DNA from: Simmondsia chinensis | Lineage: Eukaryota; Streptophyta; Magnoliopsida; Caryophyllales; Simmondsiaceae | Length of the DNA stretch: 64,000 bases | NCBI GenBank assembly: GCA_018398585.1 | Contig: JAGTTD010000018.1 | Location: 4,905,501-4,969,500 of the forward strand | Direction: 5' to 3' | Part shown: positions 55,761-64,000 of the stretch, piece by piece | Layout: every line of letters starts with the position of its first letter | How positions within the stretch are numbered: the stretch's first letter is position 1 | Program-made: the position numbers and the translations under genes | Notes under the pieces: model-generated | Databases searched by the model: none | Told to the model about the DNA's origin: nothing | The model's input: only the letters and a program-made list of their open reading frames with translations

Positions 55761-57547
55761 TTCGTGCCTCCTCTCTCTCTTCTCTGCCGCTAGGGTTTTT
55801 GCGAATCTCGTCCTAGGTAAATCTCTCTCTCTCTCTCTCTCTCTTCTCGATTTAATGGTGATATCTAGAATTTGATCTTTCCTTTGTGTTTCTGAATCTG
55901 ATTTTCAAGGCTGTGCTTTAGTTAAGATCTGATTTTTGTTGGTTTAATTTGTGTTATTACTAGGGTGTGTTCGATTTCTGTTGTAATTTTCAAGTCGCTG
56001 AGTATTAATGTGGAATTTATTCTGAGATTTATCTTCACTGGGTTCAATTTGTGTTGTTTTTTGAATTTGCTTGAATTTTGTTGTATTTTCCTCCCATGAT
56101 CTCGAGTAGTAGATTTATTGAACTTAGTAATATTTTACAAAATTTGTGAATTAATGAATTAATACATGAAATCTCGTGTATTTATGCTTAATTTATCCTA
56201 AGATTTATCTTCACTTGGTTCGATTTGAGGTGTTATTTGCATTTGTTTGATTATTGTTGTAATTTCATCTCATGATAGAAACTAATCATGATTATGAAGA
56301 TTTCCAGGACAGGGTGTATTGAACCTTTTAATATTAACTAAGTTTGTGAACTAATAAATGAATACATCAAATCCTGTGTATTAATGTGGAATTTATCATG
56401 GATTTATCTTTGCTGGGTTCGATTTGTGTTGTTACTTGGATTTGTTTGATTTATGTTATATTTTCATCTGATGGATCTAATCATGATTATATGGAACCCC
56501 ATGACACGATCTAGTATCCTGATTTTGACCCAATTATTAAGCTTTGTATTATGTTTGCTTCACCAGTAATTGTTCTGTGAGATCTTGTTGTTAGATGTGT
56601 TCCTGGATTGAGTACTTGCTGTAATTGAAGTAGGCGCTGGGAGTATTCAATGTTCATTTGGCTGATGTGATATATGATTTAGTGTTTCAGATTAGGGATT
56701 CAATGGGTTACGTACGCCATTGTGGTCCCTGATATTTCAAGGTTGTTCCTATTTGTTCGTCATGTTTTCTTTTGTCCAAAATGTTCTTCAATGTTTTTAA
56801 ATTAGTTCCTTGTCTTATTTTTTGGTTAAAAATGGTCCTTAATGTTCTATCTTATGACAAAATTAGTTCCTCACTTGGTGACCAAAATTAGGTAAAAATT
56901 AAAAAGTTAAGGGAGCAAATTTATCATAATATAGAACATTTGGGACTATTTTAAACAAAAGAAAAGATAAGTGATCAATTTGAACGAGTTTAAGAATATG
57001 AGGGATTATATTTTGAACTAAAGAAAAGATGAAGAATTAATTTGAACGAACATTAAAATATTAGGGACCAATGATGTAAATAATTTGGCTTTCAACTCTG
57101 TCTATGGTTGTGATCTATGGTGATACGCTCTTTGATCTTTGAATCATTTGTTTTAATTGGGTGCGCTTCTTAATTTGTCTTAATCTTTAACTGGTTCAAG
57201 TCATTGGCTCCCCGATCAATGGGACATATCTGATATCATGTCACTGCATAAATTTCTTCAAATTGCTTAACAGTTGAGTTTTATTCGTGTTTGTTGGCGG
57301 TAATACAATAGATAGATTGATTCTTATATTCTTATAGACTTAGATCATGAGATGAAGCATTATGCTTAACATGCCTTCTGCTACTGGATCTCATGTTTGC
57401 TGGCTTATATATATATTTTGCTCAAGTCATGGATTTTGAATTCTTCTGCATATGTTCGACCATTTTGAAATTGTATTTCTGCATATATTTGTTTAGTTAT
57501 ATTCCGACTGTTTCTCTGCTGTTCACAGTCATTCTTAACAACTCAAA
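55761..57547 (+). other. EF-1alpha 5' leader with a ~1.7-kb leader intron
   Basis: The leader exon (to about 55816, C/T-rich, with GCTAGGGTTTTTGCG) is followed by a donor CTAG/GTAAATC at 55817 and a CT microsatellite (55822-55844). The acceptor is GTTCACAG at 57528, then 19 leader bases before ATG 57548. The intron is T-rich in its first part, as expected of an expression-supporting leader intron in plant EF-1alpha genes. A MITE lies inside it (56708-57083). The splice sites are inferred from sequence and the known gene plan. Confidence 0.8.
56708..57083. mobile_element. MITE-like inverted repeat within the EF-1alpha leader intron
   Basis: The left end TTACGTACGCCATTGTGGTC and inverted right end TTATTTACATCATTGGTCCC pair, and the arms continue pairing through GGTCCCTGATATT/AATATTAGGGACC, TTCTTTTGTCC and AATGTTCTAT(C/A)TTATGA to a centre near 56895. 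No coding sequence. The arms resemble a common plant hairpin repeat based on GGTCCCTNATATTT. Confidence 0.75.
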
Positions 57548-59018
57548 ATGGGTAAGGAGAAGATTCACATCAACATTGTGGTCATTGGCCACGTCGACTC
57601 TGGGAAATCCACCACCACTGGTCACTTGATCTACAAGCTTGGTGGTATTGACAAACGTGTTATTGAGAGGTTCGAGAAAGAAGCTGCTGAGATGAACAAG
57701 AGGTCATTCAAGTACGCCTGGGTGCTTGACAAGTTGAAGGCCGAGCGTGAACGTGGTATCACCATTGACATTGCCCTCTGGAAATTTGAGACCACTAAGT
57801 ACTACTGCACTGTCATTGATGCTCCTGGACACCGTGATTTCATCAAGAACATGATTACTGGTACCTCCCAGGCCGACTGTGCCGTCCTCATTATTGACTC
57901 CACCACTGGAGGTTTTGAAGCTGGTATTTCCAAGGATGGTCAGACCCGTGAGCATGCTCTTCTTGCTTTCACTCTTGGTGTGAAGCAAATGATCTGCTGC
58001 TGTAACAAGGTATGTGACGTTATTTGTGTCAGTATGAAAGAGAACATGCTCATGGGTTCTCTTTAATTGTACATTCTGCAGAAGGTTTTGGTCAACTCTT
58101 TCTAACTTTGTGTTTTGCTCCGTTGAACAGATGGATGCTACTACTCCAAAGTATTCAAAGGCTAGGTATGATGAAATTGTGAAGGAAGTGTCATCGTACT
58201 TGAAGAAGGTGGGGTACAACCCAGACAAGATCCCATTCGTTCCCATTTCTGGTTTTGAGGGTGACAATATGATCGAGAGATCCACCAACCTTGACTGGTA
58301 CAAGGGCCCAACCCTCCTCGAGGCCCTTGACCAGATCCAGGAGCCAAAGAGGCCATCAGACAAGCCCCTCCGTCTCCCACTTCAAGATGTCTACAAGATT
58401 GGTGGTATTGGAACCGTCCCAGTCGGAAGAGTCGAAACCGGTATCCTCAAGCCCGGTATGGTGGTCACTTTTGGCCCATCTGGGCTGACCACTGAAGTTA
58501 AGTCTGTGGAGATGCACCACGAGGCTCTCCAAGAGGCTCTTCCTGGTGACAATGTCGGGTTCAACGTCAAGAATGTTGCCGTCAAGGATCTCAAGCGTGG
58601 TTACGTTGCCTCAAACTCCAAGGATGACCCAGCAAAGGAGGCTGCCAGCTTCACCTCTCAGGTCATCATCATGAACCACCCTGGTCAGATTGGAAACGGC
58701 TACGCCCCGGTGCTCGACTGCCACACCTCCCACATTGCTGTCAAGTTTTCTGAGCTTCTCACCAAGATTGACAGGCGATCTGGTAAGGAACTTGAGAAGG
58801 AGCCCAAGTTCCTGAAGAATGGAGATGCCGGTATGGTCAAGATGATTCCCACCAAGCCCATGGTGGTGGAGACATTCTCCCAGTACCCACCTCTCGGTCG
58901 TTTTGCTGTTAGAGACATGAGGCAGACCGTGGCTGTTGGTGTTATCAAGAACGTTGAGAAGAAGGAACCCACTGGCGCCAAGGTGACCAAGGCTGCCCAG
59001 AAGAAGGGTGGCAAATGA
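57548..59018 (+). CDS. EF1A: translation elongation factor 1-alpha (EF-1alpha), one coding intron
   Basis: The CDS joins 57548-58009 (154 codons) and 58131-59018 (295 codons plus stop), 449 residues, the normal plant length. Intron 58010-58130 has GTATGTG...TTGAACAG and splits the NKMD motif after K154, the usual plant position. The protein delivers aminoacyl-tRNA to the ribosomal A site in a GTP-dependent way in the cytoplasm. GTP-binding motifs are GHVDSGKS (residues 14-21), DAPGH (91-95) and NKMD (153-156). Domains 2 and 3 follow ([30 protein letters not shown]). It ends in the Lys-rich KKGGK. No frameshift or stop breaks it, and the codon choice is GC-richer than its surroundings, fitting a highly expressed gene. 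ATG 57548 has an excellent context (AAAATGGG). It is one member of what is normally a multigene family. Confidence 0.98.
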
Positions 59019-59310
59019 ACCGTGCTGGTTTTGCACTCTGCATCTAAGCACTTCAAGCGTAATTGTCTTATCGAACTCCTATGTTATTTGGTCAATGTCT
59101 TAGTTTTTAGATTTGGTTGTCGTAGTCTTGTGTCTACCCCAGTGTGGGGCACCTACTCCCAGAGCTGGGTGCTGGACCGACGGTGGCGGGATATTGGGTC
59201 AATAAAGCTATTGTAGTGTGTTGTTGTTTGTTGTTTCTTTGCATAAGCAGCGTAGGGTTTTTACTATTGTTCCTGAGTTGCTGCTGGACATCTTTTTTTA
59301 AAAGGAGTCT
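59019..59310 (+). terminator. EF-1alpha 3' untranslated region and poly(A) signal
   Basis: The region follows the TGA at 59016-59018. AATAAA is at 59201-59206, preceded by a GC-richer stretch and followed by T/G-rich sequence (TGTTGTTTGTTGTTTC), a good plant polyadenylation environment. The exact cleavage site is not determined. Confidence 0.75.
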
Positions 59311-59329
59311 TTTCTTCGAACATTATTTA

Positions 59330-59720
59330 GGCTACAATTTTGCTTTCCTAAAACTTAATTTGGCATAGAGCCATGTCGGCCCAAGCTTGTTAGGCTCGAG
59401 ATCCAGCTTTTGATTATTTTCTGCGTTGGAACTCTTCCTGAAGCTTGTGCAGTTCAAGAATTTGAGCTTTCTGTTGAATTCAAGCGAGTACCACTTGAAC
59501 TTGGCTGGCTTGGCAGGCAAAGGAGGCGTTCGGCTTGTTCAACCTCACTTAGCCTCGCGTTAGTTGGTTTTGCCCATTTTATGCTCAAGTGTGGCTTGTT
59601 TGAAGTATTTATGAGTATAATTGAGGTCGAGATTGATTGATTTGTGCGTGTTAATTGCTACGCTTGAGCCAGGTAATTACGCTTGTTCGACTCGTACTTT
59701 GCTAGCCTTTCGAGGTTCCC
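59330..59720. mobile_element. degenerate DNA-element fragment with AAGCTCGAG/GGCTTG repeats
   Basis: Phrases such as AAGCTTGTTAGGCTCGAG, CGGCTTGTTC and TTGAGCCAGG recur. They resemble the GAGCT-rich subterminal regions at 7003-7530 and the stretch at 63305-63700. No ends are defined. Confidence 0.4.
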
Positions 59721-59817
59721 TGGTTCGTTTTGCTAGTCTCATTAACATATAGTTTTAATGAGTTGAGAATTTGGGTCGGATGACAAGACTCAGCTGTGAC
59801 ATGAGGCCAGAAAGAGC

Positions 59818-59910
59818 ATGAGTTGTTGGAGTTGATATAGTGGTAAAGGCGATCCAACCTTAAAGCATTGTGTTCTTGGGTTCGATGTTCATGTACCATC
59901 TTATTTAAAA
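59818..59910 (+). mobile_element. tRNA-derived SINE-like fragment
   Basis: ATAGTGGTAAAGGCG (about 59838-59852) fits a polymerase-III A box, and GGGTTCGATGTTC (about 59877-59889) fits a B box at tRNA-like spacing, followed by a short A-rich end. No full tRNA cloverleaf is evident, so it is not called a tRNA gene. Confidence 0.5.
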
Positions 59911-60064
59911 AAAGAAAATTGTCTTATAGAAATACAACGGTCCTAGAAAGCGATATCAAGGAAATAAGGTTCATATTATACCCGAACAATTCGCTACCTA
60001 ACTAGTTGCTTGATTTTCTTTTGTATGAATATCTCCTATGTAAGCATTGAATCTTGTGTTCTGA
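59911..60064. other. short spacer, no feature
   Basis: Nothing is supported apart from the target duplication TCTGA at its right edge. Confidence 0.5.
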
Positions 60065-60785
60065 TGTCACGGGCACGATATTCCAATGTCCGTGACAGTG
60101 TCAAGACCGTGCCTAGGTCGCTGCGGGTGCCGTGCCTCAACCTTGTCAAGACATTGTCCCAGTCGCTGCCCCATTTCGTGCCCAGCATGTCAAGATAGTG
60201 GCTTGGTTCGCTGCCCAGTCCGGTCCTCAGCTTGTCATGACGGTGTCCAGGGTCACTGCCTAGTGCCGTGTCAGACAATGTCAAGACACTGCCAGTGCTG
60301 TGCCAGGGCCTTGTTAAGGGCCGTGCCAGTGCTGTCCTAGGGCCCGACCCTGGTCCGCGTCCTAGGCGACCAGAGCCCAGTCAGGGAGCGTCCAAGCCAG
60401 CTTGTGACAGGCTGTACCAGACAGTTAGGCGCTCCAATCCTTACTAGCCGTTGCAAATATTCCTTTTTGGGAGTGAGTTCAAGAATTAGTTGTTGTAATA
60501 GATGTTTTAGATATTTTAGGGTATTTTTCAGATTTATTCCATATTTTTAGTGTTTGTAATATTTCTATAAATAGGGAGTTAGAATTCATTTTGTAATCAA
60601 TCAAGTATAATCAATATATGAAATACTTCTATTTTCTCATCTTTACTCTCTATTATCTCATCTCTTATTCTATTTCTCTCTCATTTCAACTCTATTTCTT
60701 ATTCTCTCTCTCATCTTAACCTCTATTGTTCTCTTTGGGGCCTAAGTCCTAGATTTGGGCCGTCACAATCCTGAAGATTGTGACA
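60065..60785 (+). repeat. 5' LTR of the RRM-encoding LTR element
   Basis: A 721-bp LTR starting TGTCACGGGCACG and ending GAAGATTGTGACA. Its first ~250 bp have about five degenerate ~40-bp units built on TGTCAAGACANTGTCC and GTCGCTGCC. Then comes TTCTATAAATAGGGAG (TATA box, about 60564-60580) and a C/T-rich leader. It has one ~23-bp extra segment relative to the 3' LTR (about 60306-60328). Confidence 0.95.
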
Positions 60786-60788
60786 AAT

Positions 60789-60800
60789 TGGTATCAGAGC
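60789..60800 (+). promoter_or_regulatory. primer-binding site (initiator tRNA-Met type)
   Basis: TGGTATCAGAGC is the standard plant retrotransposon site for priming minus-strand DNA synthesis by initiator tRNA-Met. Confidence 0.95.
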
Positions 60801-61105
60801 AGTTGCAATCAAGGGCCACGATCTATTCCGCATTGAAGTGAAGGCGCATGTTGCGAGCAAGTGGGCAAGAATTGCGATCCAAGCCACGTTGAGCATGATC
60901 CAAGAACCAACCACTTGATCATGACAAAGTGTTCGTGTAAGTCAAAAAATAATAATAAAAAAATTTCAAGAAAATCCTTGCGGTGCAAATTGTGTCAAGA
61001 AGTATTTGGGGCAAAATCAAGAATTCAAGAATTCAAGCTTTTGTTGCTGCCATAGTTGATTAAACCGAGGCTTTTTCAAGAAAATGGTTCAAGAACGTCA
61101 TTGAG

Positions 61106-62601
61106 ATGGCCACTTTAATTGTTAAGGTGATCGAAACCCTTTATCCCATTACCGACGATATTATTCGTAGAGTTTTCTCTCCTTTTGGGTGTATTGCAAA
61201 TATAAAGTACGTATGGGTGGCTTCTCTTAGAGTGGACGTCCATGTGACTTACACCGGGAGAAATGATGCCGAGAGTGCTTGTAGGTGCTTGCACGGAAGA
61301 AACATCTACAATTATGGTTGTAAAATGGACATCCAAGTATCCACGCCTCCTAGGGAGATTGCCACATTATTGGTTAAGGTAACGGGTCTTCTTTATCCCA
61401 TTACAAAGGATGTTCTCAGCCAAGTCTTTTCTATCTATGGTGTCGTTGAGGAAATTGTCATCATCTCGACTTCGTCCATAAAAGTGGAAGCACATGTAAA
61501 ATACACTTCTTGGGAGCACGCCAAGGGCTACATGGACGAAATGTTTATGACCATTGTTGTGTACTAGACATTGAAATCTTGACGCCTCTTAAAGAAAGTG
61601 TTGATAAGCTCCACAACAAACTTGACAGTTATGAAGATGTGAAGAAGGAGAAGACGGCAACCTTCGATTCCTTAAAAGAGGAATTGAAGCAATATATGCG
61701 TAACAAGGGATGGGACCCCGAGAAAGATGATCGTGACTTGGTTCCTTTGGAAGCCGAGGCCAAGGAAGAACCGAATGAGCCAACAGCCCTTGTCAAACCG
61801 CACGGAATGGGAATAGGTGATGTCTTTCATACGCCGGACAAACCATTCTCCCAAGAATTGGCCATTGATGTTGAAGATGACATTGTGGGTGAACCGGAAG
61901 AGCCTCCCTTGGGTGAGGAAACGGATGGGTCCATTGATGATGCCTTGACCCATGAGTTGCCACAACCTAAGGACACGGAGCTAGATACGAGCACCAAAGC
62001 CACTGTCAAGGATTCCTTCCTTGAGCTTTCCGTGCCAAATTTAGGTCCGCAGGGGGGTGCTAATGTACGGTCAGTACAGCATAAGCAACAGCAGCCGAAG
62101 GCGCAGCAGCAGCGTGGAAGGCTGTTGGGTAGGAAGGTACGCATGAGGAATGTCATGATCCAAGTTCGGACAATGCTGATCCGGGCCATAAAGAAGAAAA
62201 CCGGGCTGAAACCCAAGAAGAAGAAGGACCGGTCATGGGGATGCTTCCCAAGAACCTGGATCGGAACTAAAATCTTCAAGGGCTCGAGTCATCCATCTTC
62301 ACAGCAACAGCTCGTTGTTGTCAAGACGTTTAGGGACTTTGGACCGAGGGCCGTGAAAACACCGCGTGGGGAATGTTTGCCTAGAACGGGAATTGGAACC
62401 AGAGTCTTCACGGGGTCGAGACGCTCCGTTTGGCTTACGATCCTTGGGGACAAGGATCATCCGTTCGGCCCGGGGAAAGAGGTAAAGGATATGGGTGACA
62501 ACGGGGAGACAACGGAACAGACAATCAAAAGGGGGCCAGGAGCCGAAGGTCGCACCGTCATCGCATCCTTGAGGACAATGATGAACTTAAGGGGGCGGGA
62601 A
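61106..62601 (+). CDS. retrotransposon protein with two PTB-like RRM domains and charged tail (frameshifted)
   Basis: From ATG 61106, RRM 1 (residues ~3-78) reads LIVKVIETLYPITDD, VFSPFGCIANIKYV, VHVTYTGRNDAESACRCLHG and RNIYNYGCKMDIQ. RRM 2 reads LLVKVTGLLYPITKDVL, VFSIYGVVEEIVII and AHVKYTSWEHAK. At about 61525 the frame must shift to continue as LHGRNVYDHCCVLDIEIL, which completes RRM 2. This style (LYPITxDVL, GRNIYxxC) matches plant polypyrimidine-tract-binding proteins, which bind pyrimidine-rich RNA. The tail has a coiled-coil-like part (LHNKLDSYEDVKKEK), an acidic region, and a basic region (KKKTGLKPKKKKDRSWG), plausible for nucleic-acid binding. At its end a different frame gives ILEDNDELKGAG just before the purine tract. 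The ORF runs into the 3' LTR; a natural stop is unclear. It may act as a Gag substitute, an inference only. Confidence 0.8.
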
Positions 62602-63299
62602 TGTCACGGGCACGATATTCCAATGTCCGTGACAGTGTCAAGACCGTGCCCAGGTCGCTGCGGGTGCCGTGCCTCAACCTTGTCAAGACATTGTCCCCGT
62701 CGCTGCCCCAATCCGTGCCCAGCATGTCAAGACAGTGTCCTGGTTCGCTGCCCAGTCCGGTCCTCAGCTTGTCATGACAATGTCCAGGGTCGCTGCCCAG
62801 TGCCGTGCCAGACAATGTCAAGACACTGCCAGTGCCGTGCCAGTGCTGTCCTAGGGCCCGACCCTGGTCCGCGTCCCAGGCGACCAGAGCCCAGTCAGGG
62901 AGCGTCCAAGCCAGCTTGTGACAGGCTGTACCAGACAGTTAGGCGCTCCAGTCCTTACTAGCCGTTGCAAATATTCCTTTTTGGGATTGAGTTCAAGAAT
63001 TAGTTGTTGTAATAGATGTTTTAGATATTTTAGGATATTTTTCAGATTTATTCCATATTTTTAGTGTTTGTAATATTTCTATAAATAGGGAGTTGGAGTT
63101 CATTTTGTAATCAATCAAGTATAATCAATATATGAAATACTTCTATTTTCTCATCTTTACTCTCTATTATCTAATCTCTTATTCTATTTCTCTCTCATCT
63201 CAACTCTATTTCTTATTCTCTCTCTCATCTTAACCTCTATTGTTCTCTTTGGGGCCTAAGTCCTAGATTTGGGCCGTCACAATCCTGAGGATTGTGACA
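62602..63299 (+). repeat. 3' LTR of the RRM-encoding LTR element
   Basis: A 698-bp LTR, TGTCACGGGCACG to GAGGATTGTGACA. It has the same ~40-bp units, TATA box (about 63078-63090) and leader as the 5' LTR. Confidence 0.95.
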
Positions 63300-63304
63300 T
63301 CTGA

Positions 63305-63720
63305 TTTCCTCAATTCGAGCTCGTCTTGCAGATTGTCGAGTTTTAAAACATTAAGCTCGATCTTGGCTTGTTTGAAGCTTGGGCTCCAGCTTAGCTAGGT
63401 TGAACCTAAACTAAGCTCGGTGTGCTTTGAGCTAAATTTATTTAATTTAGGCTCATTTTAACGATTTAGGCTTTATTTAGGCTCATTTGGACTTAAGCTT
63501 GCCTTCGTAAGGCTTGCACTTGGCATGCTTAGGCATATTAGCCTAGTAACTTGTATCAAGATGGAATTGGTTAGGCTTGTAAGCCAACTAGTTCAAGCTT
63601 TACTAGACTCATGTTCAACTAGTTAAGTTAAATGAGCTTAGCTTATCTTAATTTGAGTTCGAAATGAGTGGAGTCTTTTGAGCTGGCTCAGCTTAGTTAA
63701 ACCCTGGGAAGGAAACCAAT
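63305..63720. mobile_element. degenerate DNA-element fragment with AAGCTCG/GAGCT/TTAGGC repeats
   Basis: Many short motifs (TTCGAGCTCG, TTAAGCTCGA, GAAGCTTGGGCTC, GGCTCATTT) resemble the 59330-59720 stretch and the 7003-7530 repeat. It may be the other part of the same old element, separated by later insertions, but no matching ends were found. Confidence 0.4.
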
Positions 63721-64000
63721 GTTCTTCAAAATAAGGGTGAAATCTCATGCTAGTTATACAATGGTGGAGCCTTCTACGTTTATTTACAAATGGAACTTTT
63801 TCTAGTAAAAAGGTTTAGATTACTATTGATATATTTTATCAACTTGTTTAAGATGACTACTTTATTAGCAGGATTGTCACCCTGTTAATTTGTTATAGAT
63901 TAACTTGTTCACTAATAAGCCCCTTATAAAGTCTTGTTACTTTTAAAAAATGTCTTAAACTTACAAAACTTTCAAATCTGAGTTACACAAGTCTATCACA
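63721..64000. other. no gene seen
   Basis: AT-rich sequence to the end of the window without a supported feature. Confidence 0.4.

Larger units (their letters stand above)
60065..63299 (+). mobile_element. complete non-autonomous LTR retrotransposon carrying RRM domains
   Basis: LTRs lie at 60065-60785 and 62602-63299. The target duplication is exact (TCTGA at 60060-60064 and 63300-63304). The primer site TGGTATCAGAGC (60789-60800, complementary to initiator tRNA-Met) lies three bases after the 5' LTR. A purine tract, AAGGGGGCGGGAA, directly precedes the 3' LTR. The internal region is only 1.8 kb and has no protease, integrase or RT, so the element depends on a partner. It encodes RRM-type domains and a long acidic/basic tail. 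The LTRs differ at roughly two to three percent of positions by eye, so insertion is fairly recent. Confidence 0.95.

Noticed and set aside
57704..58363. 219-codon open frame on the minus strand
   Set aside because: It lies antisense to EF-1alpha exons and intron, and is a shadow of the conserved coding sequence.
58611..59051. 146-codon minus-strand frame (with others at 58391-58594 and 58700-59056)
   Set aside because: Antisense shadows of EF-1alpha exon 2; no independent domain.
59838..59890. A tRNA gene, because A- and B-box-like motifs are present
   Set aside because: No acceptor or anticodon stem could be drawn; a SINE fragment fits better.
62558..62821. Minus-strand frame in the LTR (also 60036-60284)
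   Set aside because: It arises from the ~40-bp LTR repeats in both LTRs; repetitive translation with no domain.
62602..62961. Extension of the RRM protein into the 3' LTR up to 62961
   Set aside because: The reading frame merely stays open through LTR repeats, and another frame gives the expected end ILEDNDELKGAG before the purine tract.

Overview
The window looks like nuclear DNA of a flowering plant, most likely a eudicot. The evidence is an intron-containing plant EF-1alpha gene with a tef-box/telo-box promoter, plus dense, nested plant transposable elements of Copia, Gypsy, hAT, Mutator-like (MULE), RTE-LINE, SINE and foldback/MITE types. Only one ordinary host gene is convincing: EF-1alpha at 57548-59018 (+), with a 1.7-kb leader intron. 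Almost everything else is mobile DNA, mostly decayed. Coordinates come from reading the sequence; no database search was run.

Layout. 1-3500: unassigned, repeat-derived DNA with one 0.28-kb tandem duplication. 3500-4310: Ty3/Gypsy integrase remnant (-). 4310-6925: two hAT remnants (-). 7000-8850: non-autonomous DNA-element debris. 8850-10240: a short element with two LTR-like copies. 10293-10454: a short RTE-LINE tail. 10964-43056: a decayed Copia retrotransposon whose 3' LTR was split by a 26.6-kb MULE (16304-42883). 44100-48092: a second Copia element with an internal deletion. 48170-48855: a foldback element. 49352-52325: a 5'-truncated RTE LINE inside a MITE-like inverted repeat. 52690-54383: two hAT-like non-autonomous elements and two 5S-rRNA-headed SINE-like elements. 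54398-55676: a MULE-type foldback. 55685-59300: EF-1alpha. 60065-63299: a complete, fairly young non-autonomous LTR element encoding RRM domains.

The most striking structure is the 26.6-kb MULE. It has near-identical ends, an exact 9-bp target duplication, a MURA-type transposase (+) and an Ulp1/C48-type protease (-, DUF1985-like N-terminal region). Its very long arms are arrays of a ~172-bp unit (two ~86-bp halves, each with a CATACAC/GTGTATG palindrome). Related units also fill the leader introns of both genes, internal introns of the protease gene and the spacer between them, and the arms carry 2.2-2.8-kb higher-order repeats. Both genes now carry disabling mutations.

Two other systems merit attention. 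The first is a 3.2-kb LTR element whose internal region encodes two PTB-like RNA-recognition motifs instead of pol. The second is a pair of SINE-like elements with a 5S rRNA head and a tail matching the RTE LINE in the same window; one has an exact 19-bp target-site duplication. The order of insertions just upstream of EF-1alpha can be read from nested target duplications: foldback first, then SINE, then hAT.
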